From assembly GCF_016065055.1 (NCBI RefSeq), contig NZ_CP065856.1, positions 3,409,836 to 3,473,835 of the forward strand: a DNA stretch of 64,000 nt. The letters are read 5' to 3'. This document shows positions 52,423 through 61,959 of the stretch, piece after piece. The notes below the pieces were generated by a model. It was not told the origin of the DNA and made no database searches. It was given only the letters and a program-made list of their open reading frames with translations. The position numbers and the translations under genes are program-made. The stretch's first letter is position 1; every line of letters starts with the position of its first letter. This stretch comes from Halosimplex litoreum. GTDB lineage: Archaea > Halobacteriota > Halobacteria > Halobacteriales > Haloarculaceae.

Positions 52423-53580
52423 ATGAGCGTGACGCTCCGGGCCTACGCTGCACGCGCGTTCGAGGTGGCACTCGTGGTCGCGCTCGTCGCGCTGGTCGCC
52501 GGAGCGGTCGTCGGCCAGCCCGTCCTCCTGAGTTTCGTCGAGACGGGCAGTATGGAGCCGACCATCGACACCGGCGACGGGTTCGTCGCCGTGCCGTCGG
52601 TCCTCGCCGGCCCGCCCAGCGAGGGCGACGTCGTCGTCTTCCGCGCCCAGGAATTGCAGGGCGGCGGACTGACGACCCACCGCATCGTCGGCGAGACCGA
52701 CCGCGGCTACGTCACCCGCGGCGACGCGAACCCGTTCACCGACCAGGACGGCGGCGAGCCGCCGGTCACCGAGGACCGGATCGTCGCCCACGCGCTGCAG
52801 GTCGGCGGGGACGTCGTCGTGATCCCGTTCCTCGGGACGGCGATCGTGGGCGTGCAGGACGCGATGATCGGCCTGCAGAACGCGATCGCAACGTCGGTCG
52901 GCGTCGACGCCTTCCTCGGACCGCAAGGTGTCGGACTGGTACTGTTCGGCGTCGGGATCGCGCTCTTCGGGCTCTCCGCAGTGCTCGGCCGAGTCGAAGG
53001 ACCCTCGCGTGACCGCCGTCGGGACCGCTCGCGCGGCGGCGGCCTCGACGCACGACGAGCGACGCTCGTCCTGCTCGTGGTCGTCCTGTTGCCGGCCAAC
53101 GCTGCGATGGTCGTCCCCAGCGGCGTCCACGAGATGACCGTCGACGGAGACACGATCGCCACGGCCGAGGATATCGCGCCGGGAGAACAGGCCTCCTGGG
53201 AGTACACGGTCCGCAACAGCGGGTTCGTCCCGGTGGTGGTCGTCTTCGAGTCGACCGACCCCGAAGTCTCGATCCCCCAGTACCGTCGGGCGCTCGGTCC
53301 CGGTGGCACCCGCGAGCTGTCGATCGGCGTGACGGCGCCACCGCCGGGCGAGACCCGCACCGGAACTGTCCGCGAGTACCGGTACCTGCTCGTCCTGCCG
53401 CCCGCGGTGATCGAAACGCTCCACGATAGCGGCCCGGTGGTCGCCTGGAGTGTGATCAACGCCGTCCTCGCCGGTGGACTCCTCTTGCTCGTCTCGAAAA
53501 CGGTCGGCTTCGGCCGCGTCCGCACGGGCGCGGCCAGCCGGGTCTCCCTGTGGGTCCGCCTGCGCCGGCGGTTCGGGTGA
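52423..53580 (+). CDS. SipW-like signal peptidase I with extracellular C-terminal domain
   Basis: A 385-residue S26 signal peptidase. The catalytic Ser43 is in VETGSMEPTIDTGDGFV and the general base is His86 in LTTHRIVGE, the Ser-His type of archaea, ER and SipW rather than Ser-Lys. GDANPFTDQD (about 101-110) is the conserved Asp region. After a membrane segment at about 165-188, the chain continues through a second helix into a beta-sandwich-like domain (about 225-330) and a last helix (VINAVLAGGLLLLVSK). This added half is not part of a normal peptidase. A GCTTAAACC box lies about 20 nt upstream. Confidence 0.87.
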   Translation: MSVTLRAYAARAFEVALVVALVALVAGAVVGQPVLLSFVETGSMEPTIDTGDGFVAVPSVLAGPPSEGDVVVFRAQELQGGGLTTHRIVGETDRGYVTRGDANPFTDQDGGEPPVTEDRIVAHALQVGGDVVVIPFLGTAIVGVQDAMIGLQNAIATSVGVDAFLGPQGVGLVLFGVGIALFGLSAVLGRVEGPSRDRRRDRSRGGGLDARRATLVLLVVVLLPANAAMVVPSGVHEMTVDGDTIATAEDIAPGEQASWEYTVRNSGFVPVVVVFESTDPEVSIPQYRRALGPGGTRELSIGVTAPPPGETRTGTVREYRYLLVLPPAVIETLHDSGPVVAWSVINAVLAGGLLLLVSKTVGFGRVRTGAASRVSLWVRLRRRFG

Positions 53581-53622
53581 GAAGATCGACTCGACGGGTC
53601 GGTCGGACCGCCGAGTCGCCGT

Positions 53623-55671
53623 TCAGGCCAGCCACTCCTCGGGCTTGGTGTCGTAGTCGATGTCGTCGGCGGCGAGGTGCTCGACGGCGTCCCAGGGGAG
53701 TTCCTCGATCGTGACCTCGTCGCCGTCGTAGCGGATCAGCCGGCCCACTTCCTCGGGTTCGGGCTCCCGATCCCGTCGTTTCGCGACCTCCACGTCGTGT
53801 TCGTCGAACTCCTTGACGATGGTCTTGAGGTTGACGGGCCGACCCCAGAGTTCGAACACGCGTTTCAGGGTGTCCTCGGCCTGCCCGAGGTCGAGCATGA
53901 CGCCGTTGTACTGGTGGGCCAGCAGGAGTTCGTTGCGGTTGTTGTAGTTGCCGTCCTCGACGACGACGGTCGGCTTGCCGAAGTTGGTGAACTGCAACAT
54001 TAGCTTCTTTTTCACGTCGGTGTAGTCCGTCGAGGTGACCCGGTAGTCGCCGGTCGACTGGGTGTACTCGTAGGTGAAGTACTCGTTCTCGTCGACGAAC
54101 TCCTGGGTGAGGAACTCGTCGAGGAAGGTCACGTCGTTGTGGGACTCGCGGATCTCCCGCATGCGGTCCCAGCCGCGGGCGTAGTCGACATCGGCGAGAG
54201 CGTCCTCGACGGAGCCGTACCGCGAGTCGTCGAACATGTATCGCGAGACCCGTTCGAGTTCCTCCTGACTGACCCGCGAGAGGAACCCGCGGTTCTGTGG
54301 CTTGGTCAGCGAGTAGTGTCGTTCGGCCAGCCCCTCGTAGGTCAGCACCTTCCAGGGGTAGGTCTCGACGTCGATCTCGCCAGCCCGGCTCGCGGGCTCC
54401 CCGCTCGCTCGTTCGGAGTCGCTGTGCGCCTCCCGCGCCGCTTCGAGCGCCCCGGCGTCGACCCGCGGGTCCTCGGGGTCCAACTCGTCGAGGTGTTCGA
54501 CTACGGAGGCCATCTCGGCGTCGGGTTCGACCAGTTCGAGCACCCGCTCGAAGTCGACGGTGTCGTGGAAGTTACGCCAGGTGACGCCGTCGACGCGGAG
54601 CAGGCGCTCGACGATCTCGCGGCGGTTCGTCGTGTTCTCGACGTAGTTCCAGATCTCCAGGCCGAGTTTGTAGGGGTTGAGCCCGGACGACCCGAGCACC
54701 TTCGCCATGTGGTCGGCGTAGAGGACGAACTCGTCGTCGCCGGCGAAGGTCTCGCCGGTCATCATCGCCGACTCCCAGTAGGCGGCCCACCCCTCGTTCA
54801 TCACCTTCGTCATCTTCTGGGGGGCGAAGTAGTACGCCTCCCGGCGGAGCATCTCCAGCACCTCTTTCTGCCAGTCGGCCATCTCCGTGGCTTTGGCGGC
54901 GTCGCCGTCGTACTGCATGCCGTGCTTGCGGAGGAACCCGAGCACGTCTTTCTCCGGTTGGGCCGGGAACGTGGCGCCCTCCTCCTCGTCGGTCTGGGCC
55001 TCCAGCCACTCCTCGGTGAAGACCTGCCCTTTGACCTCCTCGGAGAGGTCGAGCTCTTCGAGCTGTTCGGCCACGTCGGCGGTGTCGTGCTCGTCGATGA
55101 GGTCGATCCGCGTGTCGATCGGCTCGTAAGGGACGTGCTGGTCGATGTTGTCCTCCAGCGTGAGGACGTGGTCGACCCACTTCTCGACCTCGCCGCGGTC
55201 GATCTCGGGGTCGGTCATGAACCCCTCGATGGCGTCGGCGTGACGCGCGAGCATCGCCGCGGCGTTGGGTCTCTCGGCGAACATGCCGAACCACTCGTTG
55301 TTCGCGAAGAAGTCGGCGTGGGCCTCGACGTGGGTGATCACCGCCTTCTGGTCCGCGAGGGTGTTCGACTCCTGGAGGAAGGCGTGGGAGGGGTCGTCGT
55401 TGTTGACGATCTCGAAGGCCTTCCCGCCGAGGAACTGCCCCTGTTTCTGCTGGCGGTCGTACTGCATGCCCCAGCGCCAGTGGGGGTACCGCTGCTGGAA
55501 CCCGCCGTAGGCGATGAGTTCGTTCATCTCGTCGTAGTCGACGATCCAGTAGTTCACCTCGTAGGGGTCCAGTCCGAACTTGCGGGCGAGTTCGTTCGCT
55601 TCGTCGACCGGCTCTTCGAGGTCCGCGGCGATGCGCTGGGCCTCGATCCGGTCGCTCATCGGTCTGCTCAT
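53623..55671 (-). CDS. SpoVR family protein (YcgB-like)
   Basis: A 682-residue cytoplasmic SpoVR protein of unknown biochemical activity. Family signatures include [47 protein letters not shown] and [15 protein letters not shown] Ser/Glu/Ala-rich low-complexity insert near 54390-54430 ([16 protein letters not shown]) interrupts the middle. It overlaps the upstream yeaH-like gene by 4 bp (ATGA) and ends a four-gene operon. SpoVR is linked in bacteria to stress and spore coat formation. Confidence 0.92.
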   Translation of the reverse strand: MSRPMSDRIEAQRIAADLEEPVDEANELARKFGLDPYEVNYWIVDYDEMNELIAYGGFQQRYPHWRWGMQYDRQQKQGQFLGGKAFEIVNNDDPSHAFLQESNTLADQKAVITHVEAHADFFANNEWFGMFAERPNAAAMLARHADAIEGFMTDPEIDRGEVEKWVDHVLTLEDNIDQHVPYEPIDTRIDLIDEHDTADVAEQLEELDLSEEVKGQVFTEEWLEAQTDEEEGATFPAQPEKDVLGFLRKHGMQYDGDAAKATEMADWQKEVLEMLRREAYYFAPQKMTKVMNEGWAAYWESAMMTGETFAGDDEFVLYADHMAKVLGSSGLNPYKLGLEIWNYVENTTNRREIVERLLRVDGVTWRNFHDTVDFERVLELVEPDAEMASVVEHLDELDPEDPRVDAGALEAAREAHSDSERASGEPASRAGEIDVETYPWKVLTYEGLAERHYSLTKPQNRGFLSRVSQEELERVSRYMFDDSRYGSVEDALADVDYARGWDRMREIRESHNDVTFLDEFLTQEFVDENEYFTYEYTQSTGDYRVTSTDYTDVKKKLMLQFTNFGKPTVVVEDGNYNNRNELLLAHQYNGVMLDLGQAEDTLKRVFELWGRPVNLKTIVKEFDEHDVEVAKRRDREPEPEEVGRLIRYDGDEVTIEELPWDAVEHLAADDIDYDTKPEEWLA

Positions 55672-56978
55672 TGTGAGTCGTCCTCCGTGCTGAGGATGTC
55701 GTAGATAGCGTCGACCACGTCGTCCGGCCCGGAGACGTAGGCGACTGCCACGTCGTCGGCGTCGCGGAAGCTGCGCTCGACCTCCTCGGCGTGGGTCGCG
55801 TTGATCGCGTTCCCGCTCGGCTGGGTCTCCACGTACGCGTGGAGGTTCGCCGGGATCTGCTCCATCAGTGGGACGACGTGCTCTTCGGTGTCGTTGCTGG
55901 AGTTCTCGGAGTCGCCCGCCGCGAAGACGTAGCGGTTCCACTCGCTCCAGGGGTACTCCTCCAGCAGCTCGGCGGCCAGGTCGTACGCGCTGGAGATGCG
56001 GGTGCCGCCACCGGAGCGGATGCCGAAGAACTCGTCGCGCTCGACCTCCCAGGCGTCGGCGTCGTGGGCGATGTAGACGAACTCGGCGTTGTCGTACTTG
56101 CCCTGGAGGTACCAGTCGAGGGGGGTGAACGTCCGCTCGACCAGTTCCCGTTTCTTCTGGCGCATCGACCCGGACACGTCGCGGATGTTGACGACGACGA
56201 CGTTCTTCTCGCGCTCCTCGACGATCTCGGGGTAGCGGTAGCGCTCGTCCTCCCGGCGGAAGGGCACCTCGTCGATGCCCTCCCGGCGGATGCGCTGGGC
56301 GGTGTCGACCCGTTCGGTCTCGGCGTCCATCTCCTCGAAGCTCGCCCACGTCGTCCGTTCGTCGCTCGGTATCTCGTCGTAGGCCTCGTCGATCCAGGCC
56401 CGGGAGACAGGCATGTTCTCGCCGCGGGCCCACTCGAACACCTTCGCGGGGCCCCAGCCGTCGATCTTCAGCGCCTCGCGGACGTAGTCCCGGTCGAAGT
56501 CCATCGCGAGCTTGCGCTTGAGCCCTTGCTTGAACAGCCGCTCGAAGTCCAGCGTCGAGGTCGGGCCCGAGCGGGTGATGTCCGTGAAGTCGCCCTCGGT
56601 CTCCTCGATGACCTTCTTGCCTTTCGGTTCCAGGTCGAGCCCGAGCTGTTCGTCTAACTCCTGGGCGAACTCCTCGGGGTCCATCTCGTAGTACTCGTGC
56701 TCGCCGCCCTCCTCACCGGGGTCGCCGTCCTCGTCGCCGTCGTCGCCCGGCTGGGGCTCGGCGTCGACGGGGTCGCCTTCCTCGGCGTCGCCCTGGCCGA
56801 CCCCGCCCTGGTCGCGCCGGTCGTAGGCGAACTCCGGGAGGTCGACGATCTTGATCGGGACCCGCACCGAATCGGGGCGGCTCTGGCCCAGGTCGCCGTA
56901 CTGGATGAACTCCGAGAGGTCCTGTCGGCGGTCCTCGCCGACTTCGCGGTAGCGTTCGAGGTCGTCTCTCAGTCCCAT
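55668..56978 (-). CDS. YeaH/YhbH family protein (DUF444) with VWA domain
   Basis: A 436-residue protein. The N-terminal 110 residues end in an acidic Gly/Asp-rich linker; the C-terminal VWA-like domain carries a MIDAS-type motif [20 protein letters not shown] (about residue 263). YeaH is encoded with PrkA kinase (YeaG) and SpoVR (YcgB) in bacteria, and the same order is kept here. It starts 34 bp after the prkA2 stop. Its partners and the target of the module are not known. Confidence 0.92.
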   Translation of the reverse strand: MGLRDDLERYREVGEDRRQDLSEFIQYGDLGQSRPDSVRVPIKIVDLPEFAYDRRDQGGVGQGDAEEGDPVDAEPQPGDDGDEDGDPGEEGGEHEYYEMDPEEFAQELDEQLGLDLEPKGKKVIEETEGDFTDITRSGPTSTLDFERLFKQGLKRKLAMDFDRDYVREALKIDGWGPAKVFEWARGENMPVSRAWIDEAYDEIPSDERTTWASFEEMDAETERVDTAQRIRREGIDEVPFRREDERYRYPEIVEEREKNVVVVNIRDVSGSMRQKKRELVERTFTPLDWYLQGKYDNAEFVYIAHDADAWEVERDEFFGIRSGGGTRISSAYDLAAELLEEYPWSEWNRYVFAAGDSENSSNDTEEHVVPLMEQIPANLHAYVETQPSGNAINATHAEEVERSFRDADDVAVAYVSGPDDVVDAIYDILSTEDDSQ

Positions 56979-57012
56979 CCGTCGCTCACCTCGGGTCTCG
57001 GTTCAGTGGCTA

Positions 57013-59295
57013 TCAGTCCCATTTGTAACTCACCTGGCTCATGACGTGGCGGCTGGTCAGCTCGGCCGACGCCTCACTGTAGTCGTACATCTCCTGCATG
57101 TTCCGGACGGTCTCGTCCTTCAGGTTGGCAGTCTCCGTACCACTGGGCGGTTCGTCCCACTGGCGGGGGTCGAAGTCCTCGTAGGTCCGTTTCACGTCGT
57201 CCCACGAGTGGCTGCCCAACACCGTCTGGATCACCGGGATCTCCTTGGGCGAGACGTCCGCGACCCTGAACTCCTCGTCGCGGCGCTGCCAGGCGTGGCG
57301 GTTGAGGGCGGTGATGATCTTGTCCTCGCGGAACGCCTCGACGGCGTCGTCGGGTCGGTTCCCGGCGTAGTTGCTCTCGTCGAAGCGACCGAGGTGCTCG
57401 ACCTCGAAGACCTTCATCTTCAGCGGGTCGGGGTCGACGTACTCGCCGCGGTCGTTCTCGATCTGCTCGTCGGTCGACCACGCGTAGACGTGCTCGATGT
57501 ACTCCTCGACCGTCGCCTCGTCGACGCGCTTGTCTCGCATCATCGCGTCGAGCACGTCCGACTCCTGCTCGCCGAAGACGTGGTTTTTCACCGGCACCAC
57601 GCGCTCCTCGAAGTCGGCCGCCTCGGCGTTCGAGAAGACCGGCGCCGTCGACAGGTCCTCGGCCATCGCGTTGAGGATGTCACGGGGCATGACGACGTGC
57701 TCGACCGGCAGGTCCCCGTGGTGGCGGTCCTGCTCACGATGGAACAGGTCGGCGATCTCGTCGCGCGTGTACGTGACGGGGATCCCGTGGTCGCCGTCGG
57801 TGCCCCCCTCGGTGAACTCGAACTCGTCTGCCTCGACGCGCTCGTCGCCCTCCCGGAGGTAGCCGCGGTCGAAGAGGAGGGCTTTGTCGACCAGGTCGTG
57901 GCCGCTGGGCACGTCGCTCACGTCGAGCCTGGTGACGACCGCGTATAGCGCTGCGGCCTCCAGGGCGTGGGGCGCCAGTTCCTTCGCGTTGATCTCGTCG
58001 TGTTCGTCGCGGACCCGCACCGTCAGGGGCTCCTGGATCCACTCCTCGAGTTCGCCCCACGACTCGGCGTCCCACACCTCCGTCTCGTCGGTCAGCTCCC
58101 GTCGCAGGAGCTCGGTCTCCAGCGAGAGGTTGGTCAGGTAGGTAAACTCGTGTTTGTCGAGGCGGCGCTTGAGTGCCTTCAGCGGGTCCTGACCCTCGCG
58201 GTCGGCGTGCTGGTTGAGCTGGGCCTCCAGGTCGGGGTTGGAGATGATGACCATCTGGGTGTCGATGTCCATCCCGATGCCCTTGTCCAGCTTCACCGAC
58301 TTCTCGTCGGGGACGTTCAGCAGCTTCTGCAGCAGGTCGGCGTGCTGGGCGGCGTCCTCGACCACGGTGAGCAGGCCGTTGCCCTGCGAGAGCACGCCGT
58401 CGTAGGAGAAGGCCTGCGGGTTCTTCCGGCCGCGGGAGTCCAGCTCCTGGAGCATGCCGCGCATCCACGAGCCGACCAGCCGCTCTTTGGGCGGGCCCTC
58501 GTCCTCGGAGTGGAGGACGCCGATGCCCCGGCCCACGTCGACGACGTAGTTCTTGACGCGGAGGTGCTGGGGGTCGGTGATCGCCGAGAACAGCTCCGTG
58601 ACGCCCTGCCGCCGGTAGTGTTCTTCCAGGTAGTCGTAGGCCTCCCGGCAGAACGGGTCGAGTTCGCCCTCGACGCGGACTGGGATGTGGTCGTCGGTGT
58701 TCTCGTTGAGCCGGGCGACCAGGTCCTCGCGAACGTCCTGGGGGAACACCGAGAGGGGATGGGACTGGACGGGGCTCTCGTACCAGTCGTCCTCGTCTGC
58801 GACCGGCTCGTCGGCGTAGGTCAGCCCGGCCGAGTCGCCGCTGGTTCCGGCGACGTTCCACTCGACGGTGTACCGGCGGCCCTCGTCGGTCTTCGAGTAC
58901 TCGCGCAGGCCGTTGATGAGACAGCGTTTGAGTTCGGACTTGCCCGTGGCCGTGGGGCCGTCGAGCCAGACGATCTTCTCGTCTTTGCCCCGGCCGGCGG
59001 CGATCGACCGCAGGTCGTCGACGAAGGCGTTGAGAACCTCGGTGTTACCGAGGATGGCGTGTTCCCCGTCGTTGTGCGGGTCGTCGAAGAAGCGATAGCG
59101 CTCCTTCCCCTCGCCCTCCTCGATTACCGTCCGAGTACCCGCCGCTTCGATGGCGCTGAGGAGGTACTTCGAGGCGTGGGCGGCCAGGGCCGGGCGCTCG
59201 AGCACGAGGTCGACGTACTCGGCGAGGCTCCGCGGCGCCTCGTAGGTCCGGTCGAGCGAGGCGTCGGCCTCGCCGATGAAGTCGTTGCCGCTCAT
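57013..59295 (-). CDS. prkA: PrkA-type AAA+ protein kinase, copy 2
   Basis: A 760-residue member of the PrkA family, a Ser/Thr kinase fused behind an AAA+ domain. The Walker A is WLDGPTATGKSELKRCLING (P-loop about 113-120), and FFDDPHNDGEHAILGN is the conserved N-terminal motif. The sensor region GMDIDTQMVIISNPDLEAQ and the long helical C-terminal kinase-like part are present. Although the family is usual, it is clearly distant from its neighbour prkA1, so the pair is not a recent duplication. Start ATG 59295 is one base from the prkA1 stop. Confidence 0.93.
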   Translation of the reverse strand: MSGNDFIGEADASLDRTYEAPRSLAEYVDLVLERPALAAHASKYLLSAIEAAGTRTVIEEGEGKERYRFFDDPHNDGEHAILGNTEVLNAFVDDLRSIAAGRGKDEKIVWLDGPTATGKSELKRCLINGLREYSKTDEGRRYTVEWNVAGTSGDSAGLTYADEPVADEDDWYESPVQSHPLSVFPQDVREDLVARLNENTDDHIPVRVEGELDPFCREAYDYLEEHYRRQGVTELFSAITDPQHLRVKNYVVDVGRGIGVLHSEDEGPPKERLVGSWMRGMLQELDSRGRKNPQAFSYDGVLSQGNGLLTVVEDAAQHADLLQKLLNVPDEKSVKLDKGIGMDIDTQMVIISNPDLEAQLNQHADREGQDPLKALKRRLDKHEFTYLTNLSLETELLRRELTDETEVWDAESWGELEEWIQEPLTVRVRDEHDEINAKELAPHALEAAALYAVVTRLDVSDVPSGHDLVDKALLFDRGYLREGDERVEADEFEFTEGGTDGDHGIPVTYTRDEIADLFHREQDRHHGDLPVEHVVMPRDILNAMAEDLSTAPVFSNAEAADFEERVVPVKNHVFGEQESDVLDAMMRDKRVDEATVEEYIEHVYAWSTDEQIENDRGEYVDPDPLKMKVFEVEHLGRFDESNYAGNRPDDAVEAFREDKIITALNRHAWQRRDEEFRVADVSPKEIPVIQTVLGSHSWDDVKRTYEDFDPRQWDEPPSGTETANLKDETVRNMQEMYDYSEASAELTSRHVMSQVSYKWD

Positions 59296-59296
59296 G

Positions 59297-61363
59297 TCAC
59301 TCTTCCATCTCGCTCTTTGCGACCTCCGCACCGGCGAACTCTAGCACCTCCCGCGCACCCTCTTCGGAGTAGCCCTGTTCGATGAGCGCGTCGATCCACT
59401 GGTTGCGCTCGTCGTCGTCCATCTCGCCGCTCGACACGAGTGCCGAGAAGTTGATGTTGTGCTTCTTGTCCTCCCAGAGCTTCCGTTCGAGGGCGCGCCG
59501 CAGGCGGTCGTTGTCCTGCGGGTTGAACGTGTCTCCTTCGCGCGCGCGCCGGGAGACCCAGTTGCTCACTTCCTGGCGGAAGTCGTCTTTTCGATCCTCG
59601 GGTAGGTCCAGTTTCTCCTCGACACCCCGGAGGAACTGCTCGTCCGGTTCCTGCTCGCGGCCCGTGATCTCGTCTTCGACCGTGTCGTCGTCGATGTAGG
59701 CCATCACGTGGTCCATGTACTTCTCGCCCTGGCGCTGGATCTCGTCGACGTCGTAGGCCAGCGCGTGGCGCACGTCCTCGATGGCTCGCTCCTTGTACTC
59801 CTCGCGGACGAGTTCGAGGTAACGGTGGTAGGTCTCGAACCGGTCTTCTGGGATCGAGCCGTGGTTCTCGATGTTGGCTTCGAGGTGATTGAACGTGGTC
59901 AGCGGCGAGAGGAACTGCCGATCCCGGTGCATCGAGTCCATGATCGCCTCGGCGATCTCGTCGCCGATGAACCGCGGGGAGACCCCCTCCATCCCCTCGC
60001 CGATCTCGGCCTTCTCGGCGGCCTCGTCGCGGAGCTTCTTCACGTCGACGTCCTCGGCCTCGTCGATCTCGCCGTTGTAGGCCTTGGCCTTCTGGATCAG
60101 CGTGACGTTGCCCGTGTCGGGCTCTTCGATGCGGGTGAGCACGCCGAACAGGCCGGCCATCTGTAAGGTGTGGGGCTCGACGATGATGTCGGGAAGATCC
60201 GCGTTGTTCAGCATCTTCCGGTAGATCTTCGCCTCCTCCTCGTACTGGAGGACGTACGGGAAGTCGATCCGCTTGGTGCGGTCGTTGAACGCCTCCATCT
60301 TCTCGTCGCCCTTCTTGTCCTTGTACTCGGGCATGTTCGTCCGCCCGACGATCACCTGGTCGATGTCGATCCGGGGGTTGTTCTTCGGCTTGATCGTCTG
60401 TTCCTGGGTGGCGTGCAGGAAGTCGTAGAGGAACTCCCGCTGCAGCTTGAGCAGTTCCTCCCCGGAGAAGATACCGCGATTGGCGTTACAGAACGCCCCG
60501 GAGTAGTCGAACGCCCGGGGGTCCGATTCGCCGTAGACGGCGATCTTCGAGTAGTTCACGTCCCCCGTCAGCTCGGTTTCGTCCTGGTTTTTCTTGTCCT
60601 TGGGCTCGAACGTCTCGATGGCCTGGCGCATGTTCTCGTCGGCGACCAGGCGGACGATCTCGACGTGGTTCTCGAGGACCTGCTGGAGGTCGTCGTCGTA
60701 GTGAGCCAGCAGCCGGTCCATGTAGAACTCGCTGGCCGGATCGAGGGCTTGCTCGTTGCGGATCGTGTAGGGGGCCTCCAGCTCCTCGTTGATGTCTTCG
60801 ATGACCCGGTCGCGTTGCTCCTGGGGGAGCAACACGAGCGGGTCCTGGTCCATCGGGGAACGGACGGTGTCGTCGGCCGGATCCTGGTCACCGATTACGT
60901 CACAGAGGTTCGTCCACCGGAAGGTGTACATCCGCCCGGCGTCCGAGCGAGTGTAGTCCTCGTAGTAGCGACGCACCTGGCGGTCGAAGTCGGACTTGCC
61001 GGAGCCGACCGGGCCGAGGAGGAGTTTGATACGTTTCTGGGGGCCGAGCCCGCGCGCGCCAGATTTTACCTTGTTGACGAACTCGTGGATCGACTCGTGG
61101 ACGATCCGTCCGTAGAAGGTATTCTCACCGTCGTTGAGTGGGTCTTCCGAGGCGAGATCGTACTCGACGACGCCGGCGTCCTCGTCGTACTCGGTGCCGT
61201 AGTAGTCGAACATGTCGGCAACGCGCTGGTGGGCGTTGCGGGCTATCTTGGGCTCGTCGTAGAGCTGATCCAGGTACGCGTCGAACGACCTGTACTCGCG
61301 CAGGTCCGCCGGGATCGTGTCTCTGTACTCTTGGCTCAGCTCTTCGAGGGTTTCCTGTGTCAT
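59297..61363 (-). CDS. prkA: PrkA-type AAA+ protein kinase, copy 1
   Basis: A 688-residue PrkA protein. The N-terminal motif DPLNDGENTFYGRIVHE precedes Walker A (LLLGPVGSGKSDFDRQVRRY, P-loop 117-124). The YSGAFCNANRGIFSGEELLK and DIDQVIVGRTNMPEY stretches are typical, followed by a C-terminal kinase-like region. It is the first gene of the prkA1-prkA2-yeaH-spoVR operon. In Bacillus and enterics PrkA/YeaG is tied to stationary-phase and stress responses. Phosphorylation targets in archaea are unknown. Confidence 0.95.
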   Translation of the reverse strand: MTQETLEELSQEYRDTIPADLREYRSFDAYLDQLYDEPKIARNAHQRVADMFDYYGTEYDEDAGVVEYDLASEDPLNDGENTFYGRIVHESIHEFVNKVKSGARGLGPQKRIKLLLGPVGSGKSDFDRQVRRYYEDYTRSDAGRMYTFRWTNLCDVIGDQDPADDTVRSPMDQDPLVLLPQEQRDRVIEDINEELEAPYTIRNEQALDPASEFYMDRLLAHYDDDLQQVLENHVEIVRLVADENMRQAIETFEPKDKKNQDETELTGDVNYSKIAVYGESDPRAFDYSGAFCNANRGIFSGEELLKLQREFLYDFLHATQEQTIKPKNNPRIDIDQVIVGRTNMPEYKDKKGDEKMEAFNDRTKRIDFPYVLQYEEEAKIYRKMLNNADLPDIIVEPHTLQMAGLFGVLTRIEEPDTGNVTLIQKAKAYNGEIDEAEDVDVKKLRDEAAEKAEIGEGMEGVSPRFIGDEIAEAIMDSMHRDRQFLSPLTTFNHLEANIENHGSIPEDRFETYHRYLELVREEYKERAIEDVRHALAYDVDEIQRQGEKYMDHVMAYIDDDTVEDEITGREQEPDEQFLRGVEEKLDLPEDRKDDFRQEVSNWVSRRAREGDTFNPQDNDRLRRALERKLWEDKKHNINFSALVSSGEMDDDERNQWIDALIEQGYSEEGAREVLEFAGAEVAKSEMEE

Positions 61364-61959
61364 GCTATCACGGACAGTTCGCGTCGAACTGTACTTGCGT
61401 CAACGCGCGTGCGGTGACGGTCGCGACCGGCGAAGGCCGCTCGTGGGCTCGATGCATCGCCCCCGGGACTGCCCACTCGCCACCGCGGCGCCGCTCGACG
61501 ACGAGTGGCCGTCGAAACCGCCGGGACGAGTCTAGAGTCACGTGTGAACACCTACCGACCGCGAATCGCACGGGCGACCCTGCGGTGTCTTGGGCAGCGT
61601 ACCGTGGCGCAACCACCGATACTATTTATCGTATGAGTTCTGCCGAGGTATAAGCCTTTCCGCGACAACTGCGTATTCCCCCGTTAATTCCGAGGAATGA
61701 AACTCGAAAATAGCACGAAGGAGGTGGGTTCGTGTGATTTGTAACCATGCGAAGCGTGATTGGTATATAAACGGCGGACGCCCAAGCCGGACGCGCTCGC
61801 CCCGGCGGCGGATCTGCGGGTGGACCGAACGGGCGTACGGAGTGGGAGCGACCAGGCGGACGAGTCGGGGTATTCGGGCCGGCCGGGCGCGGTGCGGTTC
61901 CGGGACCGCTACCGGTACCGACCGCGACACTCTTGGGCCGCGGGCGCCGACCGTGAGAC
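61364..61959. other. Divergent regulatory region between prkA1 and the DUF5820-like gene
   Basis: No protein gene longer than about 20 codons is supported in these 596 bases. Elements seen: an inverted repeat CAGTTC/GAACTG (61376-61381, 61387-61392) 13 bp from the prkA1 start; a palindrome CGATA/TATCG (61617-61631) by a minus-strand TATA box; a 15-codon reading frame at 61697-61744 (MKLENSTKEVGSCDL); and a strong plus-strand TATA element TATATAAAC near 61763 with no gene start until 61960. Confidence 0.6.
61617..61656 (-). promoter_or_regulatory. Candidate prkA operon promoter with operator palindrome
   Basis: On the minus strand, GGCTTATACC (61647-61656) is a good TATA-like box. About 25 nt further lies CGATAAATAGTATCG (61617-61631), a palindrome with 5-bp arms around AATAG, where transcription would begin. 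If used, the prkA1 message has a leader of about 260 nt. Confidence 0.45.

Noticed and set aside
55672-56433. N-terminal extension of SpoVR to a 936-residue protein
   Set aside because: It overlaps the whole C-terminal half of the clear yeaH-like gene in another frame and is Arg-rich. The ATG at 55671 overlaps the yeaH stop, as usual in this operon.
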